The translations under genes were made by a program, and so were the position numbers. Positions 36,761 through 47,854 of a stretch of DNA of 64,000 nt are shown in pieces (the first letter of the stretch is position 1; each line of letters opens with the position of its first letter). The stretch covers positions 186,001-250,000 of the forward strand of contig QCOF01000001.1 of NCBI GenBank assembly GCA_003209915.1, given 5' to 3'. This stretch comes from Pelagibacteraceae bacterium AG-430-E20. Its GTDB lineage: Bacteria; Pseudomonadota; Alphaproteobacteria; Pelagibacterales; Pelagibacteraceae. The notes under the pieces were generated by a model. It had not been told where the DNA came from, did no database searches, and saw only the letters and a list, made by a program, of their open reading frames with translations.

Positions 36761-36849
36761 CAGTCTCCTAAGTAAACTTATATTAAATTAAAACAATATC
36801 TTAACAAAATTTAAATAAAACTTTTACATAAGTAATTTAATAATTTTTT

Positions 36850-37182
36850 ATGAGTTTTGATAAAGTTAAACAAGCTACAGTAGAATTATTCAATTCTAAT
36901 ATTAAACCTTTTAAAGAAATAGTCTCTAAAGACGTTCACTGTGAATCTATACACAAATCTAGTGTTGGTAGTTCAGTCAAAAATTACGATGAAATGATGG
37001 AAATGGTTGAGGATGCTATGTCAAATTGGACAGGTGAGCATGAAATAAAATGCCTAATAGACACTCCAGAAGTTGTTGTAAAAACAGTGAATGGTTTTGA
37101 TCCTGATTTCACTTATCTTGAAATAGATCATCTTAAAGATGGTAAGATAATTAAACATTTTTACGGTAAAGTTCCAAAATAA
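36850..37182 (+). CDS. Small hypothetical protein, possibly NTF2/SnoaL-like
   Basis: 110 residues, no signal peptide or membrane segment. The pattern of an N-terminal helix (VKQATVELFNSNIKPFKEIVSKDVHCES), a helix around NYDEMMEMVEDAMSNW and C-terminal strands (TYLEIDHLKDGKIIKHFYGKV) is compatible with an NTF2-like fold, common in small polyketide-cyclase-like proteins. This is a fold impression only; I do not recognise a named family. It lies alone between panB and gloA. Confidence 0.65.
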   Translation: MSFDKVKQATVELFNSNIKPFKEIVSKDVHCESIHKSSVGSSVKNYDEMMEMVEDAMSNWTGEHEIKCLIDTPEVVVKTVNGFDPDFTYLEIDHLKDGKIIKHFYGKVPK

Positions 37183-37209
37183 TAATTTATAGATCCATAC
37201 TGAAAAATA

Positions 37210-37629
37210 CTACCAGATACCTGTATTTTCCATTGAGGACCAGGGTTCTTTAGGCTCTAAGTTTCCTTCTTGAAGAATTTCTATTGAAATTTTATCGGGC
37301 GATCTGACAAATGCCATATGACCATCCCTTGGAGGTCTGTTGATAGTATAACCCATATCCATTAATCTTTTGCAAGTTTCATAAATGTTATCTACACGAT
37401 AAGCTAGATGACCAAAATTTCTTGAACCCTCTCCCAGTTCGTCTCCATCCCAATTATAAGTTAATTCAATTTCTGCTTTATCGTCATTTGGTGCAGCAAG
37501 AAAAATAAGTGTATATCTCCCCTTTTCATCTTCCATTCTTCTTGTTTCCTTAAGCCCAAGACCTTCACAGAAAAATTTTAAAGACTCCTCCACATTCTTA
37601 ATTCTAATCATTGTGTGTAAATATTTCAT
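37210..37629 (-). CDS. gloA: Lactoylglutathione lyase (glyoxalase I)
   Basis: 139 residues of the VOC superfamily. Metal ligands align with E. coli GloA: H5 (LHTMIRI), E55 (IELTYNW), H74 (FGHLAYRV) and E117 (ISIEILQ). It isomerises the methylglyoxal-glutathione hemithioacetal to lactoylglutathione. It follows guaA by 22 bases and is likely the last gene of the guaB-TPR-guaA-gloA transcript. Confidence 0.92.
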   Translation of the reverse strand: MKYLHTMIRIKNVEESLKFFCEGLGLKETRRMEDEKGRYTLIFLAAPNDDKAEIELTYNWDGDELGEGSRNFGHLAYRVDNIYETCKRLMDMGYTINRPPRDGHMAFVRSPDKISIEILQEGNLEPKEPWSSMENTGIW

Positions 37630-37651
37630 ATGTCTACTTTATAGTTCAAAA

Positions 37652-39214
37652 CTACTCTAATTCAATAGTACTTGGAGGTTTTGAGGTAACGTCATAAACA
37701 ACTCTATTTATGCCTCTTATGCTATTAACTATTTTATTAGAAATAGTTTGCAAGAAAGATTTTTTAAATTCAAAGAAATCAGCTGTCATACCATCTTCAG
37801 ACGTAATTGCTCTTAAGAGGCAGAGGTATTCATAAGTACGATTATCTCCCATCACCCCTACAGTTTTGACAGGTAGCAGAGCAGCATACGCTTGCCAAAT
37901 TTTATGATAAAGACCATGATCTTTTAATGCTTGTATAAAATAATAATCAGCCTCTTTCAAAATTTTTATTTTCTCATTAGTAATAATTCCAGGCATTCTA
38001 ATTGCCAGACCAGGGCCTGGAAAAGGGTGCCTTGATATAATCTCTTTGCTTAAATTTAATTCTAAACCTAATTTTCTAACTTCATCTTTAAATAAAAACT
38101 TTAATGGCTCAACAAGTTTTAAGTTCATTTTTTTTGGTAAACCACCAACATTATGATGTGATTTAATTTTTGAGGTTTGACTACCAGTAACTGATTTACT
38201 TTCAATCAAATCAGGATAAAGCGTTCCTTGGGCTAAAAATTTAACATTTTTAATTTTTTTTGCATATCGTTCAAAAATTTTTATAAATAAATTTCCAATT
38301 ATTTTTCTTTTTTTTTCTGGATCGGAAACATTTTTTAGTTTTCCTAAAAATTGCTTTTCTGCATTTACGTAGATGAGGTTCATTTTTAATTTCTTCTTAA
38401 AAGTTCGAACTACTTGAGTTTCCTCATTTTTTCTTAAAAGTCCTGTATTAACAAAAATACAATATAATTTCTTACCGATTGCTTTATTTAATAATTGAGC
38501 AACGACACTACTATCTACTCCTCCAGATAAAGCACAAATAACTTTATGGGTACCTACTTGATCTCTTATTTCTTTGATTAATTTTATTTTTTGATCTTTG
38601 GAAGACCAATTTTTTTTAATTTTACAGATTAAAAATACAAAATTACTGATCAGTTTTTTTCCATTTTCAGTATGTGTAACCTCTGGATGAAATTGTATTC
38701 CATAATATTTTTTAAGTTTATTTTCAACTATAGCATATTTAGAATTTGTACTAGACGCGATGACCTGAAAATTTTTCGGTAGTTTAGACACTTGATCTGC
38801 ATGACTCATCCAAACCTCTTTAGTTTTTTTAACACCATAGAAATTTTTAGTTAGTAAGCTGTCCCTTTTTTTAAAAATATTGGCTAATCCAAATTCACGA
38901 TGTTTTGATTGTCTTACACTTCCCCCATTTAACTTTGATAAAATTTGATGACCAAAGCAAATTCCTAAGATTGGAATGTTTAATTCTAATATTTTTTTAT
39001 CAAAGGAATATTTGTTGATTTGATAAACATTTAAAGGACCACCAGACAAAATAATGCCTCTTACACTCTGGTTAATACCACTAGTTTTAATTTTTTTATG
39101 ACTTACAATTTCTGAAAAAACTCCTAATTCTCTTATTCTTCTTGCGATTAATTGGGTAAACTGAGAACCAAAATCTATGATTACAACTTTATCCAGATTT
39201 TGATCAAGATTCAT
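37652..39214 (-). CDS. guaA: GMP synthase (glutamine-hydrolysing)
   Basis: 520 residues. The N-terminal class I amidotransferase domain has the nucleophile C86 (GICFGHQ) and H176/E178 (QFHPEVT). The ATP pyrophosphatase domain has the PP-loop SGGVDSS (230-236). The C-terminal dimerisation domain ends [14 protein letters not shown], the classical GuaA end. It converts XMP to GMP directly after GuaB, encoded two genes upstream. The start overlaps the TPR gene stop by 11 bases. Confidence 0.97.
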   Translation of the reverse strand: MNLDQNLDKVVIIDFGSQFTQLIARRIRELGVFSEIVSHKKIKTSGINQSVRGIILSGGPLNVYQINKYSFDKKILELNIPILGICFGHQILSKLNGGSVRQSKHREFGLANIFKKRDSLLTKNFYGVKKTKEVWMSHADQVSKLPKNFQVIASSTNSKYAIVENKLKKYYGIQFHPEVTHTENGKKLISNFVFLICKIKKNWSSKDQKIKLIKEIRDQVGTHKVICALSGGVDSSVVAQLLNKAIGKKLYCIFVNTGLLRKNEETQVVRTFKKKLKMNLIYVNAEKQFLGKLKNVSDPEKKRKIIGNLFIKIFERYAKKIKNVKFLAQGTLYPDLIESKSVTGSQTSKIKSHHNVGGLPKKMNLKLVEPLKFLFKDEVRKLGLELNLSKEIISRHPFPGPGLAIRMPGIITNEKIKILKEADYYFIQALKDHGLYHKIWQAYAALLPVKTVGVMGDNRTYEYLCLLRAITSEDGMTADFFEFKKSFLQTISNKIVNSIRGINRVVYDVTSKPPSTIELE

Positions 39215-39641
39215 TTTTTGGATCTATATTTTTTAATGACTCTTTAATTTCCTCATTTTCATTACATAAATTCTTACAAACTTTTGCGAATGTATCAGAC
39301 ATATTTTTAACTTTGTCGTAATTAGATTGTTCAATGGCTATTTTCATCATCATTAACATAGCTTCCTCATTATTAGGTTCTATAAGAAGTGCTGTCTCTA
39401 GATTGTGCTCCTCTTTACTCTGATTTTCCTCATGATTATAAATTTTAGCAAGATATAAATATGAATTTGCATCTTTTGGGTTAAAAACTATGCTTCTTTC
39501 AAATAAAAAACGCGCATCCTCATACTTTTCTTTTTCATATAACTTTAGTGCTTTGTTGAAAAAATTTTCTTTACTAAATGTTTGAGTGTTAAATGAAAAA
39601 AATATAGCACTGATAAAAATTAATTTTAAAATTTTACTCAT
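39204..39641 (-). CDS. Exported TPR-repeat protein between guaB and guaA
   Basis: 145 residues. A hydrophobic N-terminus ([19 protein letters not shown]) looks like a signal peptide. Two to three TPR units follow ([61 protein letters not shown], each shown as a family pattern). It overlaps guaB by one base and guaA by 11, so it is co-translated with guanine nucleotide genes, although export suggests a separate envelope role. Function unknown. Confidence 0.75.
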   Translation of the reverse strand: MSKILKLIFISAIFFSFNTQTFSKENFFNKALKLYEKEKYEDARFLFERSIVFNPKDANSYLYLAKIYNHEENQSKEEHNLETALLIEPNNEEAMLMMMKIAIEQSNYDKVKNMSDTFAKVCKNLCNENEEIKESLKNIDPKNES

Positions 39642-40717
39642 TAGTATTTACTATCACTTTTAATAACATCAACATTATGAACCATGCTCTCATAAAAACC
39701 TGCTTTAGTAATTTTTACAAAATGAGGTTTATTTCTGAGACCAATAATATTTTTAGAACCTAAATATCCCATAGAAGATTTTAAGCCACCAACTAATTTA
39801 TATATAATGCTTCCAACATCACCTTTATACTTTACAAAACCTTCAACGCCCTCTGGCACATATTTTGACATATCTTTTTGTTTTTTTTGAAAATATCTAT
39901 CTGCTGAACCTTTATTCATAGCTCCTACAGAGCCCATACCACGAAAACTTTTAAATAACTTACCATTTTTTTTTATTAATTTTCCAGGAGTCTCGTTTGT
40001 TCCTGCAAATAATGATCCTATCATTACAGCATCTGCACCTGCTGCAAATGCTTTTGCTAAATCACCAGAATACTTTATTCCTCCATCAGAAATAATTTTA
40101 ACTTTTTTGTTTTTTATCCCATTTCTTACTGCCAAAATTGCACTTAGCTGTGGAACCCCAATGCCCGCAACTAATCTGGTAGTACAAATTGAGCCTGGAC
40201 CAATCCCAACTTTAATTATATCTACTCCTAATTTTATTAAAAATTTTGCAGCTTCTGGAGTTGCAATATTTCCAGCACACAAAGCGATTTTGTTGTTTTT
40301 ACTTTTTTTAATATATTTAATAATTTCTCCAACTTTTTTTGTATGTCCATGAGCGGTATCAACTACAATCAAGTCAACACCTTCATTAATAATTTCTTTT
40401 GCTCTAATAAATTCTTTCTCTGACGCTCCAACCGCAGCTCCAACTTTTAAAGAATATTTTTTAACTTTTCTAATTTCTGAAACTTGTGTTTTAATATCTA
40501 AGTTTCTATGAATAACTCCTATTCCACCAGCTTTTGCAATAGCGATTGCCATTTTGCTTTCTGTGACTGTGTCCATTGCAGATGACAAAAGTGGAATTTT
40601 TAATTTAAGATGATTTGTTAAAGATACTGTGGTATCAGCCTCAGATGGTAATATTTCTGAGTAATTTGGCGCTAATGTTACGTCGTCAAAGGTAAGTGCT
40701 TCTTTTATAGGAACCAT
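39641..40717 (-). CDS. guaB: IMP dehydrogenase without CBS domains
   Basis: 358 residues against about 490 for usual IMPDH. The catalytic barrel is complete: Cys178 in GPGSICTTR, the finger/flap with R274-Y275 in SADRYFQ, and VPEGVEGFVKYKG. The pair of CBS domains normally inserted after the first quarter is absent: the chain runs from QVSEIRKVKK straight to YSLKVGAAVG (about residues 79-97). GMP reductase is similar in length but lacks the RYFQ...PEGVEG flap, so IMPDH is the better call, supported by guaA downstream. Loss of the CBS module should remove adenine-nucleotide allosteric control. Confidence 0.93.
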   Translation of the reverse strand: MVPIKEALTFDDVTLAPNYSEILPSEADTTVSLTNHLKLKIPLLSSAMDTVTESKMAIAIAKAGGIGVIHRNLDIKTQVSEIRKVKKYSLKVGAAVGASEKEFIRAKEIINEGVDLIVVDTAHGHTKKVGEIIKYIKKSKNNKIALCAGNIATPEAAKFLIKLGVDIIKVGIGPGSICTTRLVAGIGVPQLSAILAVRNGIKNKKVKIISDGGIKYSGDLAKAFAAGADAVMIGSLFAGTNETPGKLIKKNGKLFKSFRGMGSVGAMNKGSADRYFQKKQKDMSKYVPEGVEGFVKYKGDVGSIIYKLVGGLKSSMGYLGSKNIIGLRNKPHFVKITKAGFYESMVHNVDVIKSDSKY

Positions 40718-40745
40718 GATCTTTTATATACGATTCCTTTTAAAT

Positions 40746-41366
40746 TTAAAGTCCCTTTCTAATTTTTTTACAGATAATAAAACTTTCTTTAGAATCTTTT
40801 CGACTTGATTTAGGTTTAAAAACCTTAACCTCCTTAAAATACTTTTTGCCTTCAGCAACTATTTCATTAAATGTCCCACCCATAAAAATTTTTGATATGA
40901 AGTAACCATTTTCTTTAATCATATCTTTAGCAAATAACATTGCTTCTTTACATAATTCTCCGGTTTGGATTGAATCAATATTTTTAATTCCTGTAGTGTT
41001 TACTGCCATATCTGACAAAACTACATCTACTTTAGTATTTAAATTATTTTTAATTTCATCTTGTACGTCACTTTCTGTAAAATCACCCTGTATTTGTAAA
41101 CTATTTCCAATAGGCTCCATTTTTTTAAGATCGATTGAAATTAATTTTCCATTTTTTATAACTTTTGAAGAATATTGGGACCAGCTACCTGGGGCAGCAC
41201 CTATGTCAATTACTGATAACCCACCTTTGAATATTTTAAATTTTTCATCTATTTCAATCAATTTATAGGCTGATCTTGCTCTATATCCATCTACTTTAGA
41301 TTGTCTAACATAGATATCTCTTCTTTGCTTGTTAACCCAATTCTTAGAAATTTTATTTTTTTTCAA
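40746..41366 (-). CDS. rlmE: 23S rRNA (uridine-2'-O)-methyltransferase
   Basis: 206 residues of the RrmJ/FtsJ family: RSAYKLIEIDEKF (first catalytic Lys region), SAM motif VIDIGAAPGSWSQY, VLSDMAVNTTG with the catalytic Asp, and a C-terminal KPKSSRKDSKESFIICK with the catalytic Lys and Glu. It methylates U2552 (E. coli numbering) in the ribosomal A loop. Upstream of guaB in the same direction with a 28-base gap. Confidence 0.94.
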   Translation of the reverse strand: MKKNKISKNWVNKQRRDIYVRQSKVDGYRARSAYKLIEIDEKFKIFKGGLSVIDIGAAPGSWSQYSSKVIKNGKLISIDLKKMEPIGNSLQIQGDFTESDVQDEIKNNLNTKVDVVLSDMAVNTTGIKNIDSIQTGELCKEAMLFAKDMIKENGYFISKIFMGGTFNEIVAEGKKYFKEVKVFKPKSSRKDSKESFIICKKIRKGL

Positions 41367-41398
41367 TTTATTATTATTTTTAATTCAAATGTTTTAAT

Positions 41399-42367
41399 TT
41401 ATATTAAATTTAAAACATCCTCTTCTTTTATTTTTGATATTTCGTCAGAATTATAAAGTATTTTACTATCTAAAATGTTTATATTTTTAATTTTTGGAGA
41501 AAATTTTTTTGAATTAGTGGGTCCAAATAGTACAGTCATTGGAATGTTCGCTAGTCCAATCATATGCATGATTCCATTATCTATGGAAATTGCCTTTTCT
41601 AATCTCTTTGAAAGAGCAGTAACAAGTGGTGGGCCAGATAAATTTGAATCTAATTCTGGAATTAATACATTTTGAATTTCATTTTTAATTTTATTAATTA
41701 AATCGATATTATTTCTTTCAATAAAAAAAACTGGTATTTTATTTTGTTTCAAAATTTTGTTTGCTACACTTAAAAATTTTTCAATAGGCCAACTTTTTTT
41801 TCTATAAGCATTACCTTGAGTTATGGAAAAACCAATATAATTTCTATCTGGTAATAATCTTTTCGCTTCTGTAAAGTATTTATTTTCTATTAAATCAGTA
41901 TCATATTTTCTTAAGACAATCTTATCATTGAGAAGTTTCTCTAAATTAAGTATTATATTGTTATTATCGTATTTTGTTGAAATATAATCTTTGTGAGTGC
42001 TGCAAAATTTAAAATTTAAAGTAGATGAATAAAAGTGTCTATTGGGGATTTGTTTTAAAATTAGTGTATTTCTTAATTTAGATTGAAGATCAATAATCAA
42101 ATCAAATTTTTCAATAGAATTTTTTGATAATAATTTTCTCTTAGAACTTAAAAAATGCCAAAGTCTAAAGCCAAAATATGAAATTTCAGTCTTTAAATCA
42201 TTGATTTTAATATTGTAATCTTGAAGAGCATTATTGAAATGGTTCTTGTGAGCAGATAAGTAAAATATATTATTTTGACCATATTTTTCTCTCAAACTAG
42301 AGATTAAATCAAATAATTGAATACTGTCACCTAAACCACCGCCTGAATTATAGATAAGAATTTTCAT
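41399..42367 (-). CDS. Glycosyltransferase family 9 (heptosyltransferase-like)
   Basis: 322 residues. N-terminal YNSGGGLGDSIQLFDLISSLREKYG and C-terminal AISIDNGIMHMIGLANIPMTVLFGPTNSKKFSPK are the two nucleotide-sugar contact regions of GT9 enzymes such as WaaC/WaaF. GFSITQGNAYRKKSWPIEKFLSVA lies between them. It probably adds a sugar to lipopolysaccharide core or a related envelope glycan at the inner membrane. The donor sugar is not determinable. It lies between rlmE and pssA. Confidence 0.82.
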   Translation of the reverse strand: MKILIYNSGGGLGDSIQLFDLISSLREKYGQNNIFYLSAHKNHFNNALQDYNIKINDLKTEISYFGFRLWHFLSSKRKLLSKNSIEKFDLIIDLQSKLRNTLILKQIPNRHFYSSTLNFKFCSTHKDYISTKYDNNNIILNLEKLLNDKIVLRKYDTDLIENKYFTEAKRLLPDRNYIGFSITQGNAYRKKSWPIEKFLSVANKILKQNKIPVFFIERNNIDLINKIKNEIQNVLIPELDSNLSGPPLVTALSKRLEKAISIDNGIMHMIGLANIPMTVLFGPTNSKKFSPKIKNINILDSKILYNSDEISKIKEEDVLNLI

Positions 42368-42405
42368 ACATTTTAAAATTTCTAATTTTCTTTAAAAAAT
42401 TGAAA

Positions 42406-43206
42406 TTACAAGATATCTTCTAATTTTTCGTCTTCATCTTCCGTTGTGGTACTTTTTTTCTTAATTTTTTGAAAATGAAAGAAACTTACTGGTATGAGTA
42501 AAATATAAATTAAACTACTCACTGCTATGACTTCAAAGGTATAAATCAACAATAAGCCAAAAAATAATACTATAGAAAATAGTAAAAAAATAGTTGTGCT
42601 CCTTCGAATGACAATTTTTTTAAACGAATAAGTTGGAAGCTTACTAATCAATAATAACGATGTTGCCATAAAGAAAAGTGGAACCACTATAGTATAATTA
42701 ATTTGAAATATTTGAATTCCACTTAAACTAAATATTAATGGAGTTAAAACTAAAATTCCACCTGCCGGCGATGGTACACCTTCAAAAAAGTTATCTCTCC
42801 ATGAGGGTTCTTGTCCAGAATTAATATTAAATCGTGCTAATCTTAAAGCAACACAAATTACATATATAAGACAAACTAACCAACCAAATCTTCCTAAGGT
42901 ATTTAGTTTCCAAAAATACATTACAAAGGCGGGAGCAACACCAAAGCTGATCATATCAGTTAATGAGTCTAGTTCTTTTCCAACTTTTGAGGTGCCTTTA
43001 ATTAATCTTGCGATACGTCCATCTAATCCGTCAATTATTGCTGCTATTATTATAGCAACAATTGCAAATTCAAATCTTCCATCTAAAGCAAATCTAATTG
43101 AAGTTAATCCAATACAAACTCCGATTAGGGTGAGCATGTTGGGCAAAATTACTCTTGCATTTTTTTTGTCCGCAACAACTTTAAAATTGTTTTTTGGTTT
43201 TAGCAT
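42406..43206 (-). CDS. pssA: CDP-diacylglycerol-serine O-phosphatidyltransferase
   Basis: 266 residues, multi-pass. The CDP-alcohol phosphatidyltransferase motif is complete (DGLDGRIAR...GKELDSLTD, about residues 60-85). NMLTLIGVCIGLTSIRFALDG before it and GVPSPAGG after it are typical of PssA. It makes phosphatidylserine, which Psd, encoded immediately upstream (2-base gap), decarboxylates to phosphatidylethanolamine. A charged C-terminal tail (KKKSTTTEDEDEKLEDIL) is notable. Confidence 0.93.
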   Translation of the reverse strand: MLKPKNNFKVVADKKNARVILPNMLTLIGVCIGLTSIRFALDGRFEFAIVAIIIAAIIDGLDGRIARLIKGTSKVGKELDSLTDMISFGVAPAFVMYFWKLNTLGRFGWLVCLIYVICVALRLARFNINSGQEPSWRDNFFEGVPSPAGGILVLTPLIFSLSGIQIFQINYTIVVPLFFMATSLLLISKLPTYSFKKIVIRRSTTIFLLFSIVLFFGLLLIYTFEVIAVSSLIYILLIPVSFFHFQKIKKKSTTTEDEDEKLEDIL

Positions 43207-43208
43207 AA

Positions 43209-43856
43209 TTATTTTTTAGCCAATAAAGTTTCGCCGGAAATTGCCGTTTGACCAACTTTTACAAGCGGTTCATAATTTTCATAATAAACATCTGCTCTGC
43301 TTCCAAATCTTATCATTCCAATTCTGTCACCTTGTTGTAATTCTTGGTTCTTGTCTGTTTCACAAACAATTCTTCTCGCAACTAAACCTGCAATTTGCAC
43401 TACTATTATATTGTTGCCATGCTTGTCTTTAATTTTGTAATAATTTCTCTCGTTGTCTTCACTTGCCTTATCTAAAGATGCATTAAAAAATTTACCAGGT
43501 TTGTATAAAATATCTTCTACAGTTCCTGAACAAGGAGTTCTATTTACATGGCAATCAAATACATTCATAAAAATACTAATTTTTTTAAATTTTTTATTTT
43601 CAAGACCAACTTCTTTAGGTCCATCAACCTCTTCAACTTTTATAACCTCACCATCAGCAGGACTTACAAGATAATCATCGTTACCTATAATAGTTCTTTC
43701 AGGGTCTCTAAAAAAATAATAAACCCATACTGTTAGTAACAAACCTATTAGACCTAAAAAGTTGTTAAAAATTAATAAAATAATAGTAATGAAGGCGGCA
43801 ATGACTAAAAACTTGTAACCCTCTGAGTGAATTTTTGGAAATATCTTGGTAAACAT
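43209..43856 (-). CDS. psd: Phosphatidylserine decarboxylase proenzyme (short type)
   Basis: 215 residues. It has an N-terminal membrane anchor of two hydrophobic segments (about 16-48), RDPERTIIGNDDYLVSPADGEV, MNVFDCHVNRTPCSG, and the self-cleavage site RFGS with Ser186, which becomes the pyruvoyl group. It works with PssA from the next gene to make phosphatidylethanolamine at the inner membrane. First gene of the pair, divergent from icd. Confidence 0.94.
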   Translation of the reverse strand: MFTKIFPKIHSEGYKFLVIAAFITIILLIFNNFLGLIGLLLTVWVYYFFRDPERTIIGNDDYLVSPADGEVIKVEEVDGPKEVGLENKKFKKISIFMNVFDCHVNRTPCSGTVEDILYKPGKFFNASLDKASEDNERNYYKIKDKHGNNIIVVQIAGLVARRIVCETDKNQELQQGDRIGMIRFGSRADVYYENYEPLVKVGQTAISGETLLAKK

Positions 43857-43934
43857 ATTCTTCTATTTGCTAATTTTTGATTAATATGTATATAAACCAA
43901 TCAAATTCAATTAATAAGATAATTTTTTATTTTA

Positions 43935-45149
43935 ATGAGTAAAATCAAGGTAAATAACCCCGTTGTAGAGTTAGATGGCGATGAAATGACTCGAATTATT
44001 TGGGAGTTCATTAAAAATAAACTTATCCTACCCTATCTTGATCTGGGAATTGAATATTATGATCTTGGTATGAAAAGCCGTGACAATACGGATGATCAAA
44101 TCACAATAGACTCCGCAAATGCCATCAAGAAAATTGGGGTTGGAATTAAATGTGCAACTATCACACCTGATGAAGCAAGAGTAGAAGAATTTGACCTAAA
44201 AAAAATGTGGAGATCGCCAAATGGAACAATCAGAAATATTATTGGTGGTACTGTATTTAGAGAACCAATCATCTGTAAAAATATTCCGAAGCTTGTGCCT
44301 TCTTGGACAGATCCAGTAGTTATAGGAAGACATGCTTTTGGAGATCAGTACAGAGCTACAGATTTTAAAGTTCCTGGTAAAGGAAAAATGGAAGTTAAGT
44401 GGACTTCAGAAGATGGAAAAGATGAAATAAAATATGAGGTATTTAATTTCACTGGTCCAGGGGTAGCGCTTTCAATGTATAATTTAGATAAATCTATTCA
44501 AGACTTTGCAAGATCTTGTTTTAGTTATGGGCTTATGAAAAAATGGCCAGTTTATATGTCTACCAAAAATACAATTCTAAAACAATACGATGGTAGATTT
44601 AAAGATATTTTCCAAGAAATATTTGAAAATGAGTTTAAAGAAGAATTTGAAAAAAATAATTTAACTTATGAGCACAGATTAATTGACGACATGGTAGCAT
44701 GTGCAATGAAATGGAGTGGTAAATATATTTGGGCTTGTAAAAATTATGATGGTGATGTGCAATCAGATACTATGGCACAAGGTTATGGTTCGTTGGGATT
44801 AATGACTAGTACACTTCTTACCCCAGATGGAAAAATTATGGAAGCAGAAGCCGCTCATGGAACTGTAACGAGACACTACAGAATGCATCAACAAGGTAAA
44901 GAGACTTCAACAAATCCTATCGCATCTATTTTTGCATGGACTAGAGGTCTAGCGCATAGAGGAAAACTAGATAGTAATAATGAATTAATTAAATTTGCAC
45001 AAACAATAGAAAAAGTTTGTATTGAGTGTGTTGAAAACGGAGCCATGACAAAAGACTTGGCAATACTAATTGGTCCATCAAGTAAATACTTAACGACTAA
45101 TCAATTTTTAGATGAAATTGATGGTAATCTAAAAGCGAAATTAAATTAA
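43935..45149 (+). CDS. icd: NADP-dependent isocitrate dehydrogenase (eukaryotic-type subfamily)
   Basis: 404 residues. Family signatures: [45 protein letters not shown] (phosphate and substrate loop), [27 protein letters not shown] with metal-binding Asp residues, and [31 protein letters not shown]. It oxidises isocitrate to 2-oxoglutarate in the TCA cycle. It stands alone on the plus strand; its end overlaps the alaS end by 9 bases. Confidence 0.96.
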   Translation: MSKIKVNNPVVELDGDEMTRIIWEFIKNKLILPYLDLGIEYYDLGMKSRDNTDDQITIDSANAIKKIGVGIKCATITPDEARVEEFDLKKMWRSPNGTIRNIIGGTVFREPIICKNIPKLVPSWTDPVVIGRHAFGDQYRATDFKVPGKGKMEVKWTSEDGKDEIKYEVFNFTGPGVALSMYNLDKSIQDFARSCFSYGLMKKWPVYMSTKNTILKQYDGRFKDIFQEIFENEFKEEFEKNNLTYEHRLIDDMVACAMKWSGKYIWACKNYDGDVQSDTMAQGYGSLGLMTSTLLTPDGKIMEAEAAHGTVTRHYRMHQQGKETSTNPIASIFAWTRGLAHRGKLDSNNELIKFAQTIEKVCIECVENGAMTKDLAILIGPSSKYLTTNQFLDEIDGNLKAKLN

Positions 45150-47807
45150 AGCCTTAAGTTTTTCAAAAGCATCCTCTATTTTTGACCGATCCTGACCGCC
45201 AGCTTGAGCAAAATCTTTTCTACCACCACCACCCTTACCACCAATAATTTCGGATCCAATTTTAACAAATTCAACAGCATCATATTTATTTGTTAAGCTT
45301 TCTGTAACTCCAACTGCTATCCCTACTTTGTCATCTTTGCTTGCAAAAACTACTACAATACCTTCTGATAAATCTTTTTTACCTTGATCAACTAATTTTC
45401 TTAACTCTTTTGGAGGAAGATCATCAACTTTTTGAAGTCTCAATTTTATTCCATCAATATCTTGGTCTTTAATAATATTTTTTGATTTGTCATTTAAAAT
45501 TGAATTTACAGAAAGTGTTTCTAATTGTTTTGTTAAATTTTTAATCATGTTTTTTTGATCAGATTGATCCAAGCTTGGTTTTCCTCCAAGCCTTGTTATT
45601 TGTTCACTTAATTCTTTAATGGTTTCGTCGTCCTTTTCAGAAGATAGGGCTGAGAGTTTTTCTTTATTTTTTAAATAATTCTCTAATTGTTTGTCTCTTA
45701 AAGCCTCAATTCGTCTGACCCCAGCAGCGATTGAAGATTGGCTGACTATTTTAAATTTTCCAATATCTCCAGTGTTTTTAACATGGGTTCCACCACATAA
45801 TTCTGTGGAAAAATACTTTCCATCCTCATCTCCCATAGAAAGCACTCTTACTTCATCTCCATATTTTTCACCAAATAAAGCCAAAGCTCCATTTTCTACA
45901 GCTTCATCAGGTGTCATTAACCTAGTTTTTACATCTGACTTTTTTGAAACCATATCATTCACAAAGTTCTCTATCTTATCAATTTCATCATTTTGGATTG
46001 GTTTCATGTGACTAAAATCAAATCTCAGTCTGCTAGGCTCTACAAGAGAGCCTTTTTGGGTTACGTGATTTCCTAATACTCTTCTCAGAGACTCATGTAA
46101 AAGATGGGTTGCAGAGTGATAAGCTCTAGTATCATCTCTTCTTTCAACATTTATCCTCATTTCAACACTATCTTTGATATTTATAGAACCACTAACCACT
46201 TTCCCATAATGTACAAATAAATCTCCAAGTTTTTTCTGAACATCTGTTACTTCAAATTTAAATTCATTTGATACGATCTCACCAGTGTCCCCTACTTGAC
46301 CTCCAGACTCTCCATAAAATGGGGTTTGGTTTACTATAATCATTCCTTCATCATTTTCTTTCAATTGATGAACTTCCTTATTGTCTTTCAACAAAGACAA
46401 AACAACACCTTCTGCTTGATTTGTTTCATAACCCAAAAATTCTGTTGGTTCTAATCTATCTTTAATCCCAAACCAAACATCTTCAACAGCAACATCCCCT
46501 GAACCTTTCCAATTTTTTTTAGCAAGCTCTCTGCTTTCTTTCATCAAAGATTTAAACTTATCTGTATCAATGGACATTGATTTATTTCTTAAAATATCTT
46601 CAGTAAGATCTAATGGAAATCCGTAAGTATCATATAATTTAAATGCCACCTCACCGGGTAATACTTTATCAATTTTAGAAATTTCATCATTTAAAATTTT
46701 AATTCCTCTATCAAGTAGGACTAAAAATTTTTCCTCTTCCATTCTTAAAGTTTCTTTAATCAATGATTCAGCTCTTATAAGTTCTGGATAATTTCCTGAC
46801 ATTTCATTTTTAAGAGTATCAAACAAATTATAAAAAACTGGTTCCTTAGATCCTAATAAGTGAGAATGTCTCATCCCTCTTCTCATAATTCTTCTAAGCA
46901 CATATCCTCTTCCTTCATTAGAAGGTAAAACACCTTCTGCAATTAAAAAAGAGCTTGCTCTTAAATGATCAGCAATTACTCTGAAACTTGCAAGATTAGA
47001 TTTATCTGATTTAACTTTTATAATTTCAGATGCTGAACTAATTATTTTTTTAAAATGATCTGTTTCATAGTTATCATGTGAACCTTGTAATAAAGCAGCT
47101 ATTCTCTCCAATCCCATTCCAGTATCAACTGATGGTTTTGGAAGATTAATTCTTTTATCTTTTGTAACTTGCTCATATTGCATAAAGACTAAATTCCAAA
47201 TCTCAATAAATCTATCCCCATCTTCGTCTTTGGAACCAGGTAATCCTCCAGATAGATGATCTCCATGGTCAAAAAATATCTCAGAACACGGTCCACAAGG
47301 GCCTGTCTCACCCATTGACCAAAAGTTGTCTGAGGTGGCAATTCTAATTATTCGATCATCACTAAAACCAGCTATTTTCTTCCAATAATTGAAGGCTTCA
47401 TCATCTTCATGAAATACCGTTACATAAAGCCGGTCTTTATCAATGCCAAAATCTTTGGTAATTAAATCCCAAGCATAGTGAATTGCTTGTTCTTTAAAAT
47501 AATCTCCAAAAGAAAAGTTTCCCAACATCTCAAAGAAAGTGTGATGACGAGGTGTATAACCAACATTTTCAAGGTCATTATGTTTTCCTCCTGCCCTTAC
47601 ACATTTTTGAGAAGTAGTTGCTCTTAGATAATCTCTTTTTTCTAAACCTGTGAATACATTTTTAAACTGAACCATGCCAGAGTTGGCAAACATCAATGTA
47701 GGGTCGTTATTGGGAACTAAATTACTAGACTCGACAATTTTATGATCGTTCTTTTCAAAATACTTTAGAAAAGTATTTCTTATTTCATTTAAGGTTTTGT
47801 CAGCCAT
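45141..47807 (-). CDS. alaS: Alanine-tRNA ligase
   Basis: 888 residues, normal for AlaRS. The aminoacylation domain starts [40 protein letters not shown], with [20 protein letters not shown] and the editing-domain Zn motifs HSATHLLH and [13 protein letters not shown]. The C-terminal oligomerisation part ends [16 protein letters not shown]. It loads tRNA-Ala. Transcribed after recA in the same direction, separated by 222 bases that hold a terminator-like hairpin and a long palindrome. Confidence 0.97.
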   Translation of the reverse strand: MADKTLNEIRNTFLKYFEKNDHKIVESSNLVPNNDPTLMFANSGMVQFKNVFTGLEKRDYLRATTSQKCVRAGGKHNDLENVGYTPRHHTFFEMLGNFSFGDYFKEQAIHYAWDLITKDFGIDKDRLYVTVFHEDDEAFNYWKKIAGFSDDRIIRIATSDNFWSMGETGPCGPCSEIFFDHGDHLSGGLPGSKDEDGDRFIEIWNLVFMQYEQVTKDKRINLPKPSVDTGMGLERIAALLQGSHDNYETDHFKKIISSASEIIKVKSDKSNLASFRVIADHLRASSFLIAEGVLPSNEGRGYVLRRIMRRGMRHSHLLGSKEPVFYNLFDTLKNEMSGNYPELIRAESLIKETLRMEEEKFLVLLDRGIKILNDEISKIDKVLPGEVAFKLYDTYGFPLDLTEDILRNKSMSIDTDKFKSLMKESRELAKKNWKGSGDVAVEDVWFGIKDRLEPTEFLGYETNQAEGVVLSLLKDNKEVHQLKENDEGMIIVNQTPFYGESGGQVGDTGEIVSNEFKFEVTDVQKKLGDLFVHYGKVVSGSINIKDSVEMRINVERRDDTRAYHSATHLLHESLRRVLGNHVTQKGSLVEPSRLRFDFSHMKPIQNDEIDKIENFVNDMVSKKSDVKTRLMTPDEAVENGALALFGEKYGDEVRVLSMGDEDGKYFSTELCGGTHVKNTGDIGKFKIVSQSSIAAGVRRIEALRDKQLENYLKNKEKLSALSSEKDDETIKELSEQITRLGGKPSLDQSDQKNMIKNLTKQLETLSVNSILNDKSKNIIKDQDIDGIKLRLQKVDDLPPKELRKLVDQGKKDLSEGIVVVFASKDDKVGIAVGVTESLTNKYDAVEFVKIGSEIIGGKGGGGRKDFAQAGGQDRSKIEDAFEKLKALI

Positions 47808-47854
47808 ATTTTTAAAATACAGCTTTTTTAATCTATGTAAAATACATTTATACT

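Noticed and set aside
39641-40717. Reading the short GuaB as GMP reductase
   Set aside because: The length fits GMP reductase, but the SADRYFQ flap and VPEGVEG segment are those of IMPDH and guaA is in the same operon.
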